A DNA stretch of 64,000 nt from DATBAT01 sp963824805 (GTDB lineage: Bacteria > Acidobacteriota > Terriglobia > Terriglobales > Acidobacteriaceae). The position numbers and the translations under genes were made by a program. The stretch is taken from NCBI GenBank assembly GCA_963824805.1, contig CAWGQZ010000059.1:13350-77349 (forward strand), written 5' to 3'. Positions 53,520-63,238 of this stretch are shown piece by piece. The notes beneath the pieces are model-generated. The model saw only the letters and a program-made list of their open reading frames with translations, was not told where the DNA came from and did no database searches. Numbering within the stretch: the first letter of the stretch is position 1; the number at the start of each line of letters is the position of its first letter.

Positions 53520-55037
53520 ATGAAAACTTTGAATATTGTGCGCATGGTTGCGCTCTCTCTACTAAGCCTGGCCGCGGTTCCTCGCGGCTGGGGTGAAGAC
53601 AAACCGATCACCCTCAAAGTAAATTGGGACAAGGTGCTCACCACGTCGAAGACCACTCCGACGCTGCAAGTCGTGGTAAATCCGCCGCTGCGCCGCGGCA
53701 ATCCAGTCCACGACGGCGCCTTCAAGTCTCTCGACGACCTGAATCTCGACTACGTTCGCTACGTGCCATGGCTGCCCTATCCTAAGCTGGCGGTAGCAGA
53801 GCTAGAGCCGCCAGCGAACGGAAAAACCTCCTGGGACTTCTCGCTGATTGATCCCATGACCATCGATTTCCTGGAGGCGCAGAAGGGGCATTCCGTGGTG
53901 CTGAACTTCAGCACGATTCCGCAGTGGATGTGGAAGTCGGACAAATGGGATTATCCTGCCGATCCCAATCAGGTGACTTGGGACTACACCCGGGGCACCG
54001 AGCCGCGAGATCCCACATTCAAACCCATGGCCGATTATTACGCACGCCTGCTCTCCTGGTACACCAAGGGCGGTTTTACCGACGAGTTAGGCAAGAAGCA
54101 CGAATCCGGGTACCACTATCCCGTCGCCTTCTGGGAAGTGCTGAACGAGATTGATTTCGAGCACAATTTCTCACCCGAGATGTACACCAAGTACTACGAC
54201 GCGGTGGTGACGGAGATGCACAAGGTTTCTCCCGAGACCAAATTCGTAGGCCTCTCCATGGCCATGCCGTCGCTCAATCCCAATCATTTCGAATACTTCC
54301 TTAACCACGCGAATCACGCGCCCGGCGTGCCTTTGGACTACATTTCTTACCACTTCTACGCCGTCCCGACAGTCGACCAGTCACCGGAAGTGCAGCAATT
54401 CACTTTCTTTGCCCAGGCCGACGGTTTTCTGAATACGGTCCGCTACATCGAAACCATCCGCAAGCGGCTCTCGCCGGAAACCAAAACCATGGTGAACGAA
54501 ATCGGCGCCATCTCTGCGGACGATCTGACCCAGGGAGAGCCGGGGCACGTGACGCAGCCCATTCCCAACTCCTACTGGAGCCTCACTGGCGCCATGTACG
54601 CCTACATCTTCGGGGAATTTACCAAGATGGGTATCGATGTGGCTGGCGAGTCACAGCTGGTTGGATATCCTACGCAGTTCCCTTCCGTTTCTGAGGTCGA
54701 CTGGAAGGACGGCTCGCCCAATCCGCGCCTGCGCGTGCTGCAGTTGCTGCACGAAAACTTCGGACCGGGCGACAAGGTGGTCGACACCGACACAACCTTG
54801 TTTACCGCCAGCCCGTTTATTTACTCGCTTCCCGTGGTCACCAAAGATGGCAAGAAGCGAATATTGCTGGTGAACAAGCGCGACCGGCCATTCCAGGTCA
54901 CGATTTCCGGCATCAGTGGAGGACAGCTGGTCTACGTCGATCAGATCTCGGGCTTCGGTCCTCCAGCTACCGCGAAGGTGTCCAGCGACACCCTGACATT
55001 GACTGGATACTCTGTCGCGGCAATAACGCTACCCTAG
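53520..55037 (+). CDS. GH39-like secreted beta-xylosidase-type glycosidase B
   Basis: 505 aa, intact. Signal peptide about 1-25 (ALSLLSLAAVPRGWGE). TIM-barrel with candidate acid/base Glu210 in EVLNEID and candidate nucleophile Glu327 in TMVNEIGA, the two-Glu pattern of clan GH-A. Conserved PEMYTKYYDAVVTEM and GVPLDYISYHFYA lie between them. It is a close paralogue of the gene upstream, separated by 65 bases with its own AGGAG site. Export and hemicellulose or glycoside cleavage are inferred. It lies next to isomerase/transporter genes, so released sugar can be imported and isomerised. Confidence 0.9.
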   Translation: MKTLNIVRMVALSLLSLAAVPRGWGEDKPITLKVNWDKVLTTSKTTPTLQVVVNPPLRRGNPVHDGAFKSLDDLNLDYVRYVPWLPYPKLAVAELEPPANGKTSWDFSLIDPMTIDFLEAQKGHSVVLNFSTIPQWMWKSDKWDYPADPNQVTWDYTRGTEPRDPTFKPMADYYARLLSWYTKGGFTDELGKKHESGYHYPVAFWEVLNEIDFEHNFSPEMYTKYYDAVVTEMHKVSPETKFVGLSMAMPSLNPNHFEYFLNHANHAPGVPLDYISYHFYAVPTVDQSPEVQQFTFFAQADGFLNTVRYIETIRKRLSPETKTMVNEIGAISADDLTQGEPGHVTQPIPNSYWSLTGAMYAYIFGEFTKMGIDVAGESQLVGYPTQFPSVSEVDWKDGSPNPRLRVLQLLHENFGPGDKVVDTDTTLFTASPFIYSLPVVTKDGKKRILLVNKRDRPFQVTISGISGGQLVYVDQISGFGPPATAKVSSDTLTLTGYSVAAITLP

Positions 55038-55048
55038 AATTCCGTACC

Positions 55049-55071
55049 GAGACGTAGCTCCTCTACGTCTC
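55049..55071 (+). terminator. Hairpin after the GH39-B gene
   Basis: GAGACGTAG (55049-55057) and CTACGTCTC (55063-55071) form a 9-bp stem with a 5-base loop, 12 bases after the stop. No T-run follows. Serves as a possible terminator or 3'-stabiliser. Confidence 0.45.
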
Positions 55072-55083
55072 TATACGAGGAAC

Positions 55084-55250
55084 CTACTGTGCTGTATTCG
55101 AGTCGATCTGTTGCCTGGTCACCTCGTCGGTCGCGGTCGCCGGGATGAGACTTCAGGGCAAGCTCAAAGACATCCTTAGCTTCATTGAGCTGACCTGAAG
55201 TGCGGGTAGATGTCCCCGAGTTCGCTGATATTCGATCGCTTTGACAAGGA
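55084..55250 (-). pseudogene. 3'-end remnant of a second TPR gene
   Basis: On the minus strand, in short bursts of frame, it encodes SGQLNEAKDVFELALKSH followed after a shift by ATDEVTRQQIDSNTAQ and stop (55086-55084). The intact-looking neighbour TPR gene ends SPTEVTKQEIDPVPAP, so these are homologous C-termini (EVT(R/K)Q(Q/E)ID). Only about 165 bases remain, with at least one frame break. It is the leftover of a duplicated convergent TPR gene. Confidence 0.7.
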
Positions 55251-55264
55251 TGCCTGACTGCATG

Positions 55265-55351
55265 GGTCTCGGCCCCCCGGCTACGGCGAAACTCTCGAGC
55301 GCCACGCTGACATTGAATGGATCCTCGGTAAAGCTGATAACGCTACCTTAG
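55265..55351 (+). pseudogene. 3'-end remnant of a third GH39-like gene
   Basis: Twenty-eight codons and a stop: GLGPPATAKLSSATLTLNGS, then SVKLITLP. This matches the last 28 residues of GH39-B (GFGPPATAKVSSDTLTLTGY...AAITLP). No upstream GH39 sequence precedes it. A third tandem copy was evidently lost by deletion up to this point. Confidence 0.8.
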
Positions 55352-55392
55352 ATTGATTTGTAGAAATTCAGGGAAGCTATACCTCTGCACGA

Positions 55393-56597
55393 CTAGGGAG
55401 CTGGAACAGGATCAATCTCTTGCTTCGTAACTTCTGTGGGCGACATGATGTCGCGGGATAGAATTGGCTGGTTCGCATTCTCATGTAATCGCTTGAACTC
55501 AGCCATAGCTCTTGCTGTTCTGCAGCGTTTCCCAATGATCTTTCACCATGCGAGGCGGTACCATGCGACTTCGTTTTGCGGGATCAAGGGCGACTGATTG
55601 CTGCAGATGTGACCAAGGCCTGGTCCGGCTTATTTTGAGAGATCAATACCGCGGCTGCTCCCAGGTGGGCTTCCTCGAAGTCAGGATAGTCCTTTAGTGC
55701 CTTCGCGAACAGCGCCTGGGCACGATCCAAGTGGCCCGCTTTACGATTTATCTCTGCCAGTTCGTAGGCGGCATTCGCATTGCCGGGTTCTACCTCCAAC
55801 TCTTGCTCAAACTCGCGCGCCGCTTCCCGCTGGGTTGATTCGCATTTTGCTCACGCTTGCTAGCCAACAGTGTCCTACCCATCCGGTAATGGATGCCGGG
55901 CCGGCGAGGATCCAGGGCCAGCACGGCCCGATACTCGTTCAGGGCAAGATCGAATGATTGCTGGCTCTCATAAGCCTCCGCCGCCGCTTGATGTCGCCAG
56001 ATCGAATCTGGCCCTACGTGCCAGAGCGATTGCATCGTCAGAAAGGCATAGTTTCCAAAGATTTTGCCCGTGTGATACAGAACCTCGGGATCGTCCGGAT
56101 AGACCTTCTTGAGCGCCAACGCCACCTCTGACCGCCTTGAGCATCACGCCTTTTTCCGCTGTAGGCGCGCAGAACTGAAGGCCGCACATGCGCTTGATAG
56201 CGGCATCCCCGGGCGCCGTGGAAGCCCTTCTCCAACCCCGGCAGGGCATCATCATAGCGTCCAAGCTCCGACAAGCGAGATGGCAAGCAGGGTGCCTGTC
56301 CGGGGTAGATTCGGTTTCAGCTTCAAGGCTTGGCGCAGCGCTAAAACTGCCTGATCGAACTTCTTTTCCTGGAAGTAAATAAGCCCGAGGTTAGCGTGCA
56401 CCTCGGCGATGCTGGGCTCCAGCTCGCGGAGCTTTTCGAAAGCCAGCCTGTGCCGCCGCATAGTTGCCCTGGTGCGAGTGCCTGTTGGCCTTGCTGGGAA
56501 TACTGCTCCACGGCACGCGTGGATTGCCCCCAAGCTGGACCGAGAGAAAACAGAAGAACAACAGAATTGGAATGAAAGATTTCAACCGTGAACGCAT
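55393..56597 (-). pseudogene. Exported TPR-repeat protein gene with many frameshifts
   Basis: From ATG 56597 a signal peptide is encoded (SFIPILLFFCFLSVQLGG). TPR-like units then appear in successive frames: SIAEVHANLGLIYFQEKKFD, then AVLALRQALKLKP, DVLYHTGKIF-type text, SFDLALNEYRAVLALDPRRP, AAYELAEINRKAGHLDRAQ and the ending EVTKQEIDPVPAP. At least five or six frame changes occur in 1.2 kb. It is 80 bases downstream of the TonB receptor on the same strand, where acidobacteria often have a TPR gene. Either decay or poor sequence; I cannot tell which. Confidence 0.75.
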
Positions 56598-56676
56598 TGC
56601 AGCGAGTTTACCGCAAAAAAAATCCGCCAAGGCCTACCAATGCCTTGGCGGATGAGAAACATGTGAACATTTCTGA

Positions 56677-59600
56677 CTAGAAGATAATCTTTCCCCCTAG
56701 TTGAACGATACGGCCAGGTCTTGCCAAGGTCACCCTGCCATAATTGGTATTAGGGCTGGGGGCGACATCATTGACGTTGCTATCCACAGAAGCGGTTCCG
56801 TTAATGGTAGAGCCTGTATCAACTGCGTACTGCGGGTGGTTGAAGGTGTTAAAGGTTTCGAGCCGCAATTGGAAGCCTATACGCTCGGTGAAGTTAAAGG
56901 TTTTTGCTACTCCCAGATCCCAGTTGTTGAGTCCCGGGTCCCGCATGATGTTGCGGCCGGTGTTGCCATAAGTTCCAGCAAGCGGTTGAGTGAAGCAAGC
57001 CGTGTTAAACCACTGGTTCAGGCTCTTGTGGAATCCGCCGAAAGGATTGCACCCATCGACCAGATTGGCTCTTTGGCTGAAGGCATCGAGCAAGCCGAAC
57101 TTGTCGTTCGCCGTGACGGAGAATGGGAATCCGGTTTGCATTGTGACAATGCCAGTAATTTGCCAGCCGCCAATTGCCAGATCAGCAGCCCTTCCCATCC
57201 CACCACCAAAGCGCTTTCCCTTTCCAATGGGCAGCTGATAAACGAAGCTGTTAACGAAGCGATGATCGACGTTGAAGTCTGACGGACCGTAGTCCAATTC
57301 GGGATGGCGGTCGTCAAGGTGACCAGCAAATCCTCCGCCCGCAGCGCCGAGACCAGCCGGGGCCGATTTGTCATCCAGGCTTTTCGCCCAGGTGAAGACA
57401 GAGGTGAAAGCAATAGAGGAGCTGCGGTGCTCCAGTTTTACGTTGCCGGCGTTATAGTTGGAATAGCCATCCCAACGGCTATCCAGGAACCCAAACGACG
57501 TGATATTGGAGTAGGGTAAACGGAAGTTGTTGGGGCAATCTCCCACGGTGGGATCAGCATCGCAAGCCGCCGGATTGGACGGGGGTAAGGGAGCACCGAT
57601 ATTGGTGCGATTTAATAGATGCGTCCCCTTGTTGCCTACGTAGTTCACTTCTAGGGTCGTGTTATGCGTGAGCTCACGCTGAACTGACAGTGACCACTGC
57701 TGAACGTAGGGATTTCTCGGACGTTCGGAAATAATCACGGCGAAGAATTGGCTGCCATCCAGTGCCGGGGTCACCTGATGAAGTGGCACTGGCGGGAACA
57801 TGTTGTCGGTGGTTTTGGGCAGACTCGGCGTGGTAACAGGGTTGTCATTGACGCGGACTACAAACGGATAAATATCGCCCGAGTCGTCGATTTCGCGGGT
57901 CAGAGAAGAATCCCAGAAGATACCGTAGCCACCACGAACCACCATTTTGTCAAATGGACGATACGCAAACCCGATGCGTGGAGCAAATGGCATTTTGGAA
58001 CCGTCATCCGGATTCCGACGCCCGCAGTACCGGTAAAAACCGTTGCCGTCAGGCGCGATCGGTCCTCCCAGCGTGTCGACCGCGTCGGTGCCCAACGCTT
58101 TGTCGGCATAGCAGAGACCTCCGCCGGGGTTGGCCAGATCAAACCAGAACATCTTGTTATCCTGTTCATAAGGGATCGCGCGGTAATCCCAGCGCAACCC
58201 AAGGTTCAAGGTCAATCGCGGAGTCACCTTCCAATCGTCCTGGACGTAAGGGGCAAAATACATGAAGTGATATTGATTCAGGTTTCCAGCTACGTCCGAC
58301 GGACTGAAAGGACCGGGCTGGAAGGTGCTGGCGCCGCTGTAGTAGCCCATCATCATGTCGGCCACGGAGTTACCGGAACCGCAGAGTGGGGTTGGGCAGC
58401 CATTTGCTAACTGTCCTCCCAGACCTGTGGAGCTTCCATTCTGGAGCACCAGGTTACTGCCGAAGCCAAAGTCTCCCAGGAAATCCGCGGAAAGGTTGCG
58501 CTTCTGCACCCAGTTACGATATTCGAATCCGAGTCCCAAAGTGTGCTTTCCTTTTACCCAAGTCACCGAGTCACCGAACTGCCAGACCGGAACATCGCTG
58601 GTCGAAGCATCGTTGCCCGGGCTGCCGAAGCCGGTAAAGCCGGAGGGATTCATACTTGGATACTCCCGGTAAAAGTCCGTAGGACTAAAGACCCCGGTTA
58701 TGTTCTGAGCGCTGACATCGGCCTCCGGTTCCGCAAAGCCGCCTTGATTGGCCACCGGGTCGAGGTGCCCGAACCGGAAATTATTTACAATACTCTTGCT
58801 CAAGGAGATGGTGTGGGATACTTCCCAACTCTTGGCCTTCTGATTGAAGGTTGCAAATCCGGCCGGTCCCGACGCTGGTCGGTCAAGGGTTGAACTGGTA
58901 TAGGTCGAATTCGTGTAACGGAAAAATACTGAACCCAGACGGCCCAATTGCTGGTCAACCTTGTAGGTTTGTTGGTTGGTGGTTAGCGGCAACCCGATGC
59001 TATAGCGGAAGTTCCCCAAGCAATCGGCGGTTAGGCAGTTAGGGCCGGTGCCAAGTAACCCAGCGGCGAGTTCCACGTTCGCCAACCGGGAAAAGCGTGA
59101 GCTGGGAACTATGTTCCCGGGGAAAGGCAGACCGGTAAGCGGATCACCCGGCATACACGGATTGTTGTTCGCCAGCGCAGCCTGGCAGTCTGAACCCGGA
59201 GTTAAGTCAAAAGCAGGAAGTCCGGAGGCCGAGAAGTCTCCGTTGATCATCGCTGTCGTGGGCACATTGGTGAATCCCGATACGCCCTTTCTTATTCTCC
59301 AGCCTTCGTAGTTGGCCATGAAGAACGTTTTGTTGCGGCCATCGTAGACTTTAGGGATGTAAACCGGACCGCCGACCACAAAGCCAAACTGGTTTTGCCG
59401 CAACTCTGGGATCGTGCTTTGGAACGGCGCCCTGGCATCCAACGCATCGTTACGGAAGAAATCAAAGGCCGTACCGTGAAGTTGGTTTGTACCGCTTTTA
59501 CTGACGATGCTGATCTGGTTAGCACTGAAGCCGTACTCAGCGGAGTAGGTTTCGCTCAACACTTTGAATTCCTGGATCGCATCTTGCGAGAGAATTACCG

Positions 59601-60222
59601 CGGGAGTATTCAACGCCGTGTCTGTATTGGCCAGTCCGTCCAGCGTGTAGTTGTTGGATTCCGGACGGCCGCCGTTGATGCTGATGGCGTTTCCGGCGCC
59701 CTGCCGCATGCCGCCTTGTTCGCCGGTTGTTTCGACTGCCCCCGCGCCGATGAAGAGCAAGCTGAGGAAGTTGCGGCCATTCAGCGGCAACTGTTCCACC
59801 TGCTTTTCACTGACCAGCTGGGAAACGGCAGAGGTGTCGGTATCGAGCGCCACCGCACTTCCCTGCACCTCCACGACTTCGGTCTGGGTGCCCGGCTTCA
59901 TGGTAACGTTCACACGCGCCTGTTGCGCGACCACCAGATTTACATTATCGACAACCGACTTCTGAAAGCCCGCCGACTGCACGCTAACCCGGTAATTTCC
60001 AGGGGTGAGATAAGGGACCGTGAAGTCACCCGTATCTGTGGTATGTACCTTTTGAGTTACGCTGGTGGCAAGGTTGGTTACATCCACTTCAGCGTTGGCG
60101 ACAACTGCGCCTTGACTGTCAGTGACGGTGCCGAGGATCGTACCGACCGCACCACCCTGGCCGTGAAGGATGCCAGCCAAAGCCATTACCGTCAGGCACA
60201 GCAAAAGACTGTAAAACTTCAT
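56677..60222 (-). CDS. Oar-type TonB-dependent outer-membrane receptor
   Basis: 1181 aa from ATG 60222, chosen over an in-frame start 17 codons upstream because AGGGAG precedes it and a signal peptide (FYSLLLCLTVMALAGILHGQ) begins there. Order of parts: signal; carboxypeptidase-regulatory-like beta-sandwich (about 25-105, GTVTDSQGAVVANAEV, YRVSVQSAGFQKS); TonB plug with QLPLNGRNFLSL and NYTLDGLANTD; then a very long beta-barrel ending in aromatic Phe (GGKIIF). Import of oligosaccharides or other large nutrients is the known type of role in this phylum. A promoter lies at 60360-60387. Sits with GH39, isomerase and regulator genes. Confidence 0.92.
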   Translation of the reverse strand: MKFYSLLLCLTVMALAGILHGQGGAVGTILGTVTDSQGAVVANAEVDVTNLATSVTQKVHTTDTGDFTVPYLTPGNYRVSVQSAGFQKSVVDNVNLVVAQQARVNVTMKPGTQTEVVEVQGSAVALDTDTSAVSQLVSEKQVEQLPLNGRNFLSLLFIGAGAVETTGEQGGMRQGAGNAISINGGRPESNNYTLDGLANTDTALNTPAVILSQDAIQEFKVLSETYSAEYGFSANQISIVSKSGTNQLHGTAFDFFRNDALDARAPFQSTIPELRQNQFGFVVGGPVYIPKVYDGRNKTFFMANYEGWRIRKGVSGFTNVPTTAMINGDFSASGLPAFDLTPGSDCQAALANNNPCMPGDPLTGLPFPGNIVPSSRFSRLANVELAAGLLGTGPNCLTADCLGNFRYSIGLPLTTNQQTYKVDQQLGRLGSVFFRYTNSTYTSSTLDRPASGPAGFATFNQKAKSWEVSHTISLSKSIVNNFRFGHLDPVANQGGFAEPEADVSAQNITGVFSPTDFYREYPSMNPSGFTGFGSPGNDASTSDVPVWQFGDSVTWVKGKHTLGLGFEYRNWVQKRNLSADFLGDFGFGSNLVLQNGSSTGLGGQLANGCPTPLCGSGNSVADMMMGYYSGASTFQPGPFSPSDVAGNLNQYHFMYFAPYVQDDWKVTPRLTLNLGLRWDYRAIPYEQDNKMFWFDLANPGGGLCYADKALGTDAVDTLGGPIAPDGNGFYRYCGRRNPDDGSKMPFAPRIGFAYRPFDKMVVRGGYGIFWDSSLTREIDDSGDIYPFVVRVNDNPVTTPSLPKTTDNMFPPVPLHQVTPALDGSQFFAVIISERPRNPYVQQWSLSVQRELTHNTTLEVNYVGNKGTHLLNRTNIGAPLPPSNPAACDADPTVGDCPNNFRLPYSNITSFGFLDSRWDGYSNYNAGNVKLEHRSSSIAFTSVFTWAKSLDDKSAPAGLGAAGGGFAGHLDDRHPELDYGPSDFNVDHRFVNSFVYQLPIGKGKRFGGGMGRAADLAIGGWQITGIVTMQTGFPFSVTANDKFGLLDAFSQRANLVDGCNPFGGFHKSLNQWFNTACFTQPLAGTYGNTGRNIMRDPGLNNWDLGVAKTFNFTERIGFQLRLETFNTFNHPQYAVDTGSTINGTASVDSNVNDVAPSPNTNYGRVTLARPGRIVQLGGKIIF

Positions 60223-60359
60223 AGATACTCTCCCTCGCGTCTCGCTGAAAATGCGCCCCTTCGAAACATTCATTCCGTTTTGGTCTCCCTACGGCGGTCG
60301 AAACGGCACCCGCGGGTCGTGCGACGACTACAAGATTGGCGGATAGTGCCGTGGCGCAC

Positions 60360-60387
60360 TTTAGATTCGATCGTCAAAGCTTGTCAA
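60360..60387 (-). promoter_or_regulatory. Promoter of the TonB receptor gene
   Basis: On the minus strand TTGACA (60387-60382), a 16-base spacer and TCTAAA (60365-60360), about 138 bases before the ATG at 60222. The palindromic operator lies 22 bases upstream of the -35 box. The remaining leader bases show no gene. Confidence 0.5.
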
Positions 60388-60408
60388 GAAAAAAGTGAAT
60401 TCATTTCT

Positions 60409-60425
60409 CTATTGGAATACAATAG
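60409..60425. promoter_or_regulatory. Inverted-repeat operator CTATTG-GAATA-CAATAG
   Basis: CTATTG at 60409-60414 and CAATAG at 60420-60425, a perfect 6-base inverted repeat around GAATA. It sits in the 381-base divergent region between the TonB receptor and the IclR-type regulator gene, immediately upstream of the receptor's -35 box. Likely the binding site of the adjacent regulator. Similar half-sites occur at the isomerase promoter. Confidence 0.55.
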
Positions 60426-60603
60426 CTAAATCGTTTTTTTTAGAGCGAGACTTGTATGTTTGCCCCGATGCCAACTGTGGGTCACAGCCATCAGTCGCAT
60501 CGCTCACGGTCTGGAAATCGCCTGAGATTGGGCATGCCCATCCCTTCCCGTTCAAGCTATATTGAATGCCACATTCACTTCGCACGGTAAGAGGCAAGAC
60601 GAA

Positions 60604-61716
60604 TTGACTCGATCGACACCCAACCGGCTGTACCTGATCCCGGTGCTCTCCAAGGCACTCGACATTCTGGAATTGCTGCAAAATGAACGCGGATCGCTCA
60701 CGCTCGAGGCCATCTACCAGCGCACCAGCATTTCCAAGACTACCGTTTACCGCATCCTGAAAACCCTGGTGCATCGCGGATACCTGGCGCAATCACAGGA
60801 CGGCCTTTACCGCCTGGTTGCCCGGCCGAAAAAGGCTCGCTTCGGGTTTGCCAGCCAGTCAGCCGAGATGCCATTTTCCGAGTCTGTAACCGAAAGCCTG
60901 CGTGCTGCGGCTTCGGCGGCCGGTGTGGACCTGATGGTGCTCGACAACCGCTATGACGCAGCCACGGCGCTAAAAAATGCGGACGAGTTTGTGCAGAACC
61001 GGCCCGATCTGGTGATCGAGTTTCAGGTCGAGCAGCAGGTCGCTCCGGTGATCGCCGACAAGATCGAGAGCGCCGGAATCCCCATGATTGCGGTGGATAT
61101 CCCGCATCCTCACGCCACTTTCTTCGGTGTCGACAATTATCGGGTGGGATTTGAGGCAGGCGCATTCCTCGCCCAGTATGCCAAGACTGCGTGGGGTGGA
61201 AAGGTGCGCTGGAGCCTGGGGCTTGATCTGGAGGAAGCTGGTCCGCTGGTACGGAGCAGAATCACGGGCGCGTTCGAAGGCATTCGCGCCGAGCTTCCCG
61301 ACTCGACCGATGCCTCGTTCGTGCGCGTCGACGGTCGAGGCATGCGCGACAAAAGCTATCGTTTGGTTTCCGATTTTCTGCAGCGGCATCCGAAAGACCG
61401 CGGCATCCTGATCGCTGCCGCGACTGACACCAGTGCCCTGGGTGCAGTGCAGGCGGTTCGCGAACTCAAGCGCGAGAAACATGCCGCCATTGTGGGGCAG
61501 GATTGTATTGCCGAAGCTCTCGAGGAGATGCGCGAACCCGATAGCCCCTTGATCGCCTCAGTGTCGCACGAAGCCTCAAGCTATGGTCCGAAACTTATCT
61601 TGCTCGGTCTGGCGATTTTGGGCGGCCAGCGCGTAGCTCCCTACAACTACGTGGAGCACAAGCTGGTAACTGCAGAGTCGATTGGAACGGCGGTTAATGT
61701 TTCCTGCACAACCCTA
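60604..61716 (+). CDS. IclR-HTH/periplasmic-binding-protein chimeric regulator (3' end lost at foldback)
   Basis: TTG 60604 is the most likely start (AAGAGG about 10 bases upstream); 60562 is an in-frame alternative. The N-terminus is an IclR-type winged HTH (IPVLSKALDILELLQNERGS, RTSISKTTVYRILKTLVHRGYL). It is joined to a type-1 periplasmic-binding sugar sensor (PDLVIEFQVEQQVAPVIADKI, VDIPHPHATFFGVDNYRVGFEAGA, GILIAAATDTSALGAVQAVREL). It senses a sugar and controls the divergent receptor. The frame runs on to 61848 only by reading its own complement after the mirror point near 61711, so the true C-terminus after AESIGTAVNV is unknown. Confidence 0.85.
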
Positions 61717-61741
61717 CAGGAAACATTAACCGCCGTTCCAA
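61682..61741. repeat. Hairpin at the mirror axis: 25-bp perfect inverted arms
   Basis: TTGGAACGGCGGTTAATGTT plus TCCTG (61682-61706) is exactly mirrored at 61717-61741, leaving a 10-base loop (61707-61716). Everything beyond this hairpin to the window end is an imperfect mirror of what lies before it. The axis is at about 61711.5. Confidence 0.95.
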
Positions 61742-62850
61742 AATCGACTTGCCGCTGCCCACTTTGTGCTCACGTAGTTGTAGGGAGCTACGCGCTGGCG
61801 GCTCCAAAATCGCCAGACCGAGCGGATAAGTTTCGGACCATAGCATGAACTCTTGTGCGACACTGAGGCGATCGAGGGGAAATGCGGTTTCGCGCATCTC
61901 CTCGAGAGCTTCCGCGAATACGAATCCTGCCCGCGACGATGGCGGCATGTTTCTCGCGCTTGAGTTCGCGAACCGCCTGCACTGCACCCAGGGCACTGAG
62001 TGTCAGTCGCGGCAGCGATCAGGATGCCGCGGTCTTTGCGGATCCCGAGCTGCAGAAAATCGGAAACCAAACGATAATTTTTGTCGCGCATGCCTCGAGC
62101 GATTCGGACGCGCACGAACGAGGCATGGGTCCAGTCGGGAAGCTCGGCGCGAATGCCTTCGAACGCGCCCGTGAGATTCTCCTGCGTACCAGCGGACCAC
62201 TTCCTACAGATCAAGCCCCAGGCTCGGCGCCCACCTTTCCACCCCACGCAGTGCTTGACCGCATCTGTGGGCGAGGAATGCGCCCCTGCCTCAAAAGCCA
62301 CCCGATAATTGTCGACACCGAAGAGAGTGGCGTGAGGATGCGGGATATCCACCGCAATCGTGGGGACTCCGGCGGTCTCGATCTTGTCGGCGATCACCGG
62401 AGCGACCTGCTGGCTCGACCTGAAACTCGATCACCAGATCGGGCCGGTTCTGCACAAACTCGTCCCGCATTTTTTAGCGCCGTGGCTGCGTCGTCGCGGT
62501 TGTCGAGCACCGTCGGGTCCACGCCGGCCGCCGAAGCCGCAGGCGCGGGCTTCGGTTACAGACTCGGAAAATGGCATCTCGGGGCTGAGCTGGCTGGCAA
62601 ACCCGAAGCGAGCCGGTTTCGGCCGGGCAAACCAGGCGGTAAAGGCCGTCCCTGTGATTGCGCCAGGTATCCGCGATGCACCAGGGTTTTGCGGGATGCG
62701 GTAAACGGTCATCTTGGAAATGCTGGTGCGCTGGTTGGACATGGCCTCGAGCGTGAGCGATCCGCGTTGAGAACTGCAGCAATTACCAGAATGTCGAGTG
62801 CCTTGGAGAGCACCGGGGGGGAACGGCCGGTTGGGTGTCGATCGAGTCGA
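61717..62850 (-). pseudogene. Broken mirror copy of the IclR-type regulator
   Basis: On the minus strand, fragments such as VDIPHPHATLFGVDNYRVAFEAGA-like text (split over 62290-62340), GILIAAATDT and YRLVSDFLQL repeat the regulator at 60604-61706, but the frame breaks repeatedly. Not a functional gene. Most likely a product of the foldback artefact. Confidence 0.85.
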
Positions 62851-63238
62851 TTGCGTCTTGCCGTACCGTGCGAAGTGAATGTGGCATTCAAAATATTAGC
62901 TGGAATGAACGGGAAGGGTTGGGCATGCCCAATCTCCAGACATTCCAGACCCGTGAGCGATGCGAGACTAAATGCCGGGGGCGTGAATAGGGGCAAACAT
63001 ACAAGTCTCGCTCTAAAAAAAACGATTTAGCTATTGTATTCCAATAGAGAAATGGACCCAACTTTTTTCTTGACAAGCTTTGACAATACAAATCTCAAAG
63101 TGCGCCACGGCACTATCCGCCAATCTTGTAGTCATCAGCACGACCCGGCAGTTGCATTTTCGACCGCCGTAGGAAGAGAATTCAAAAGGAATGTTTCGAA
63201 GGAGCGCATTTTCAGCGAGACGCGAGAGGAGACTGTCT

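Noticed and set aside
61726..62397. Minus-strand 223-codon frame with PBP-like text as a second regulator gene
   Set aside because: It is the mirror of the regulator on the left side and breaks frame repeatedly; treated as part of the foldback.
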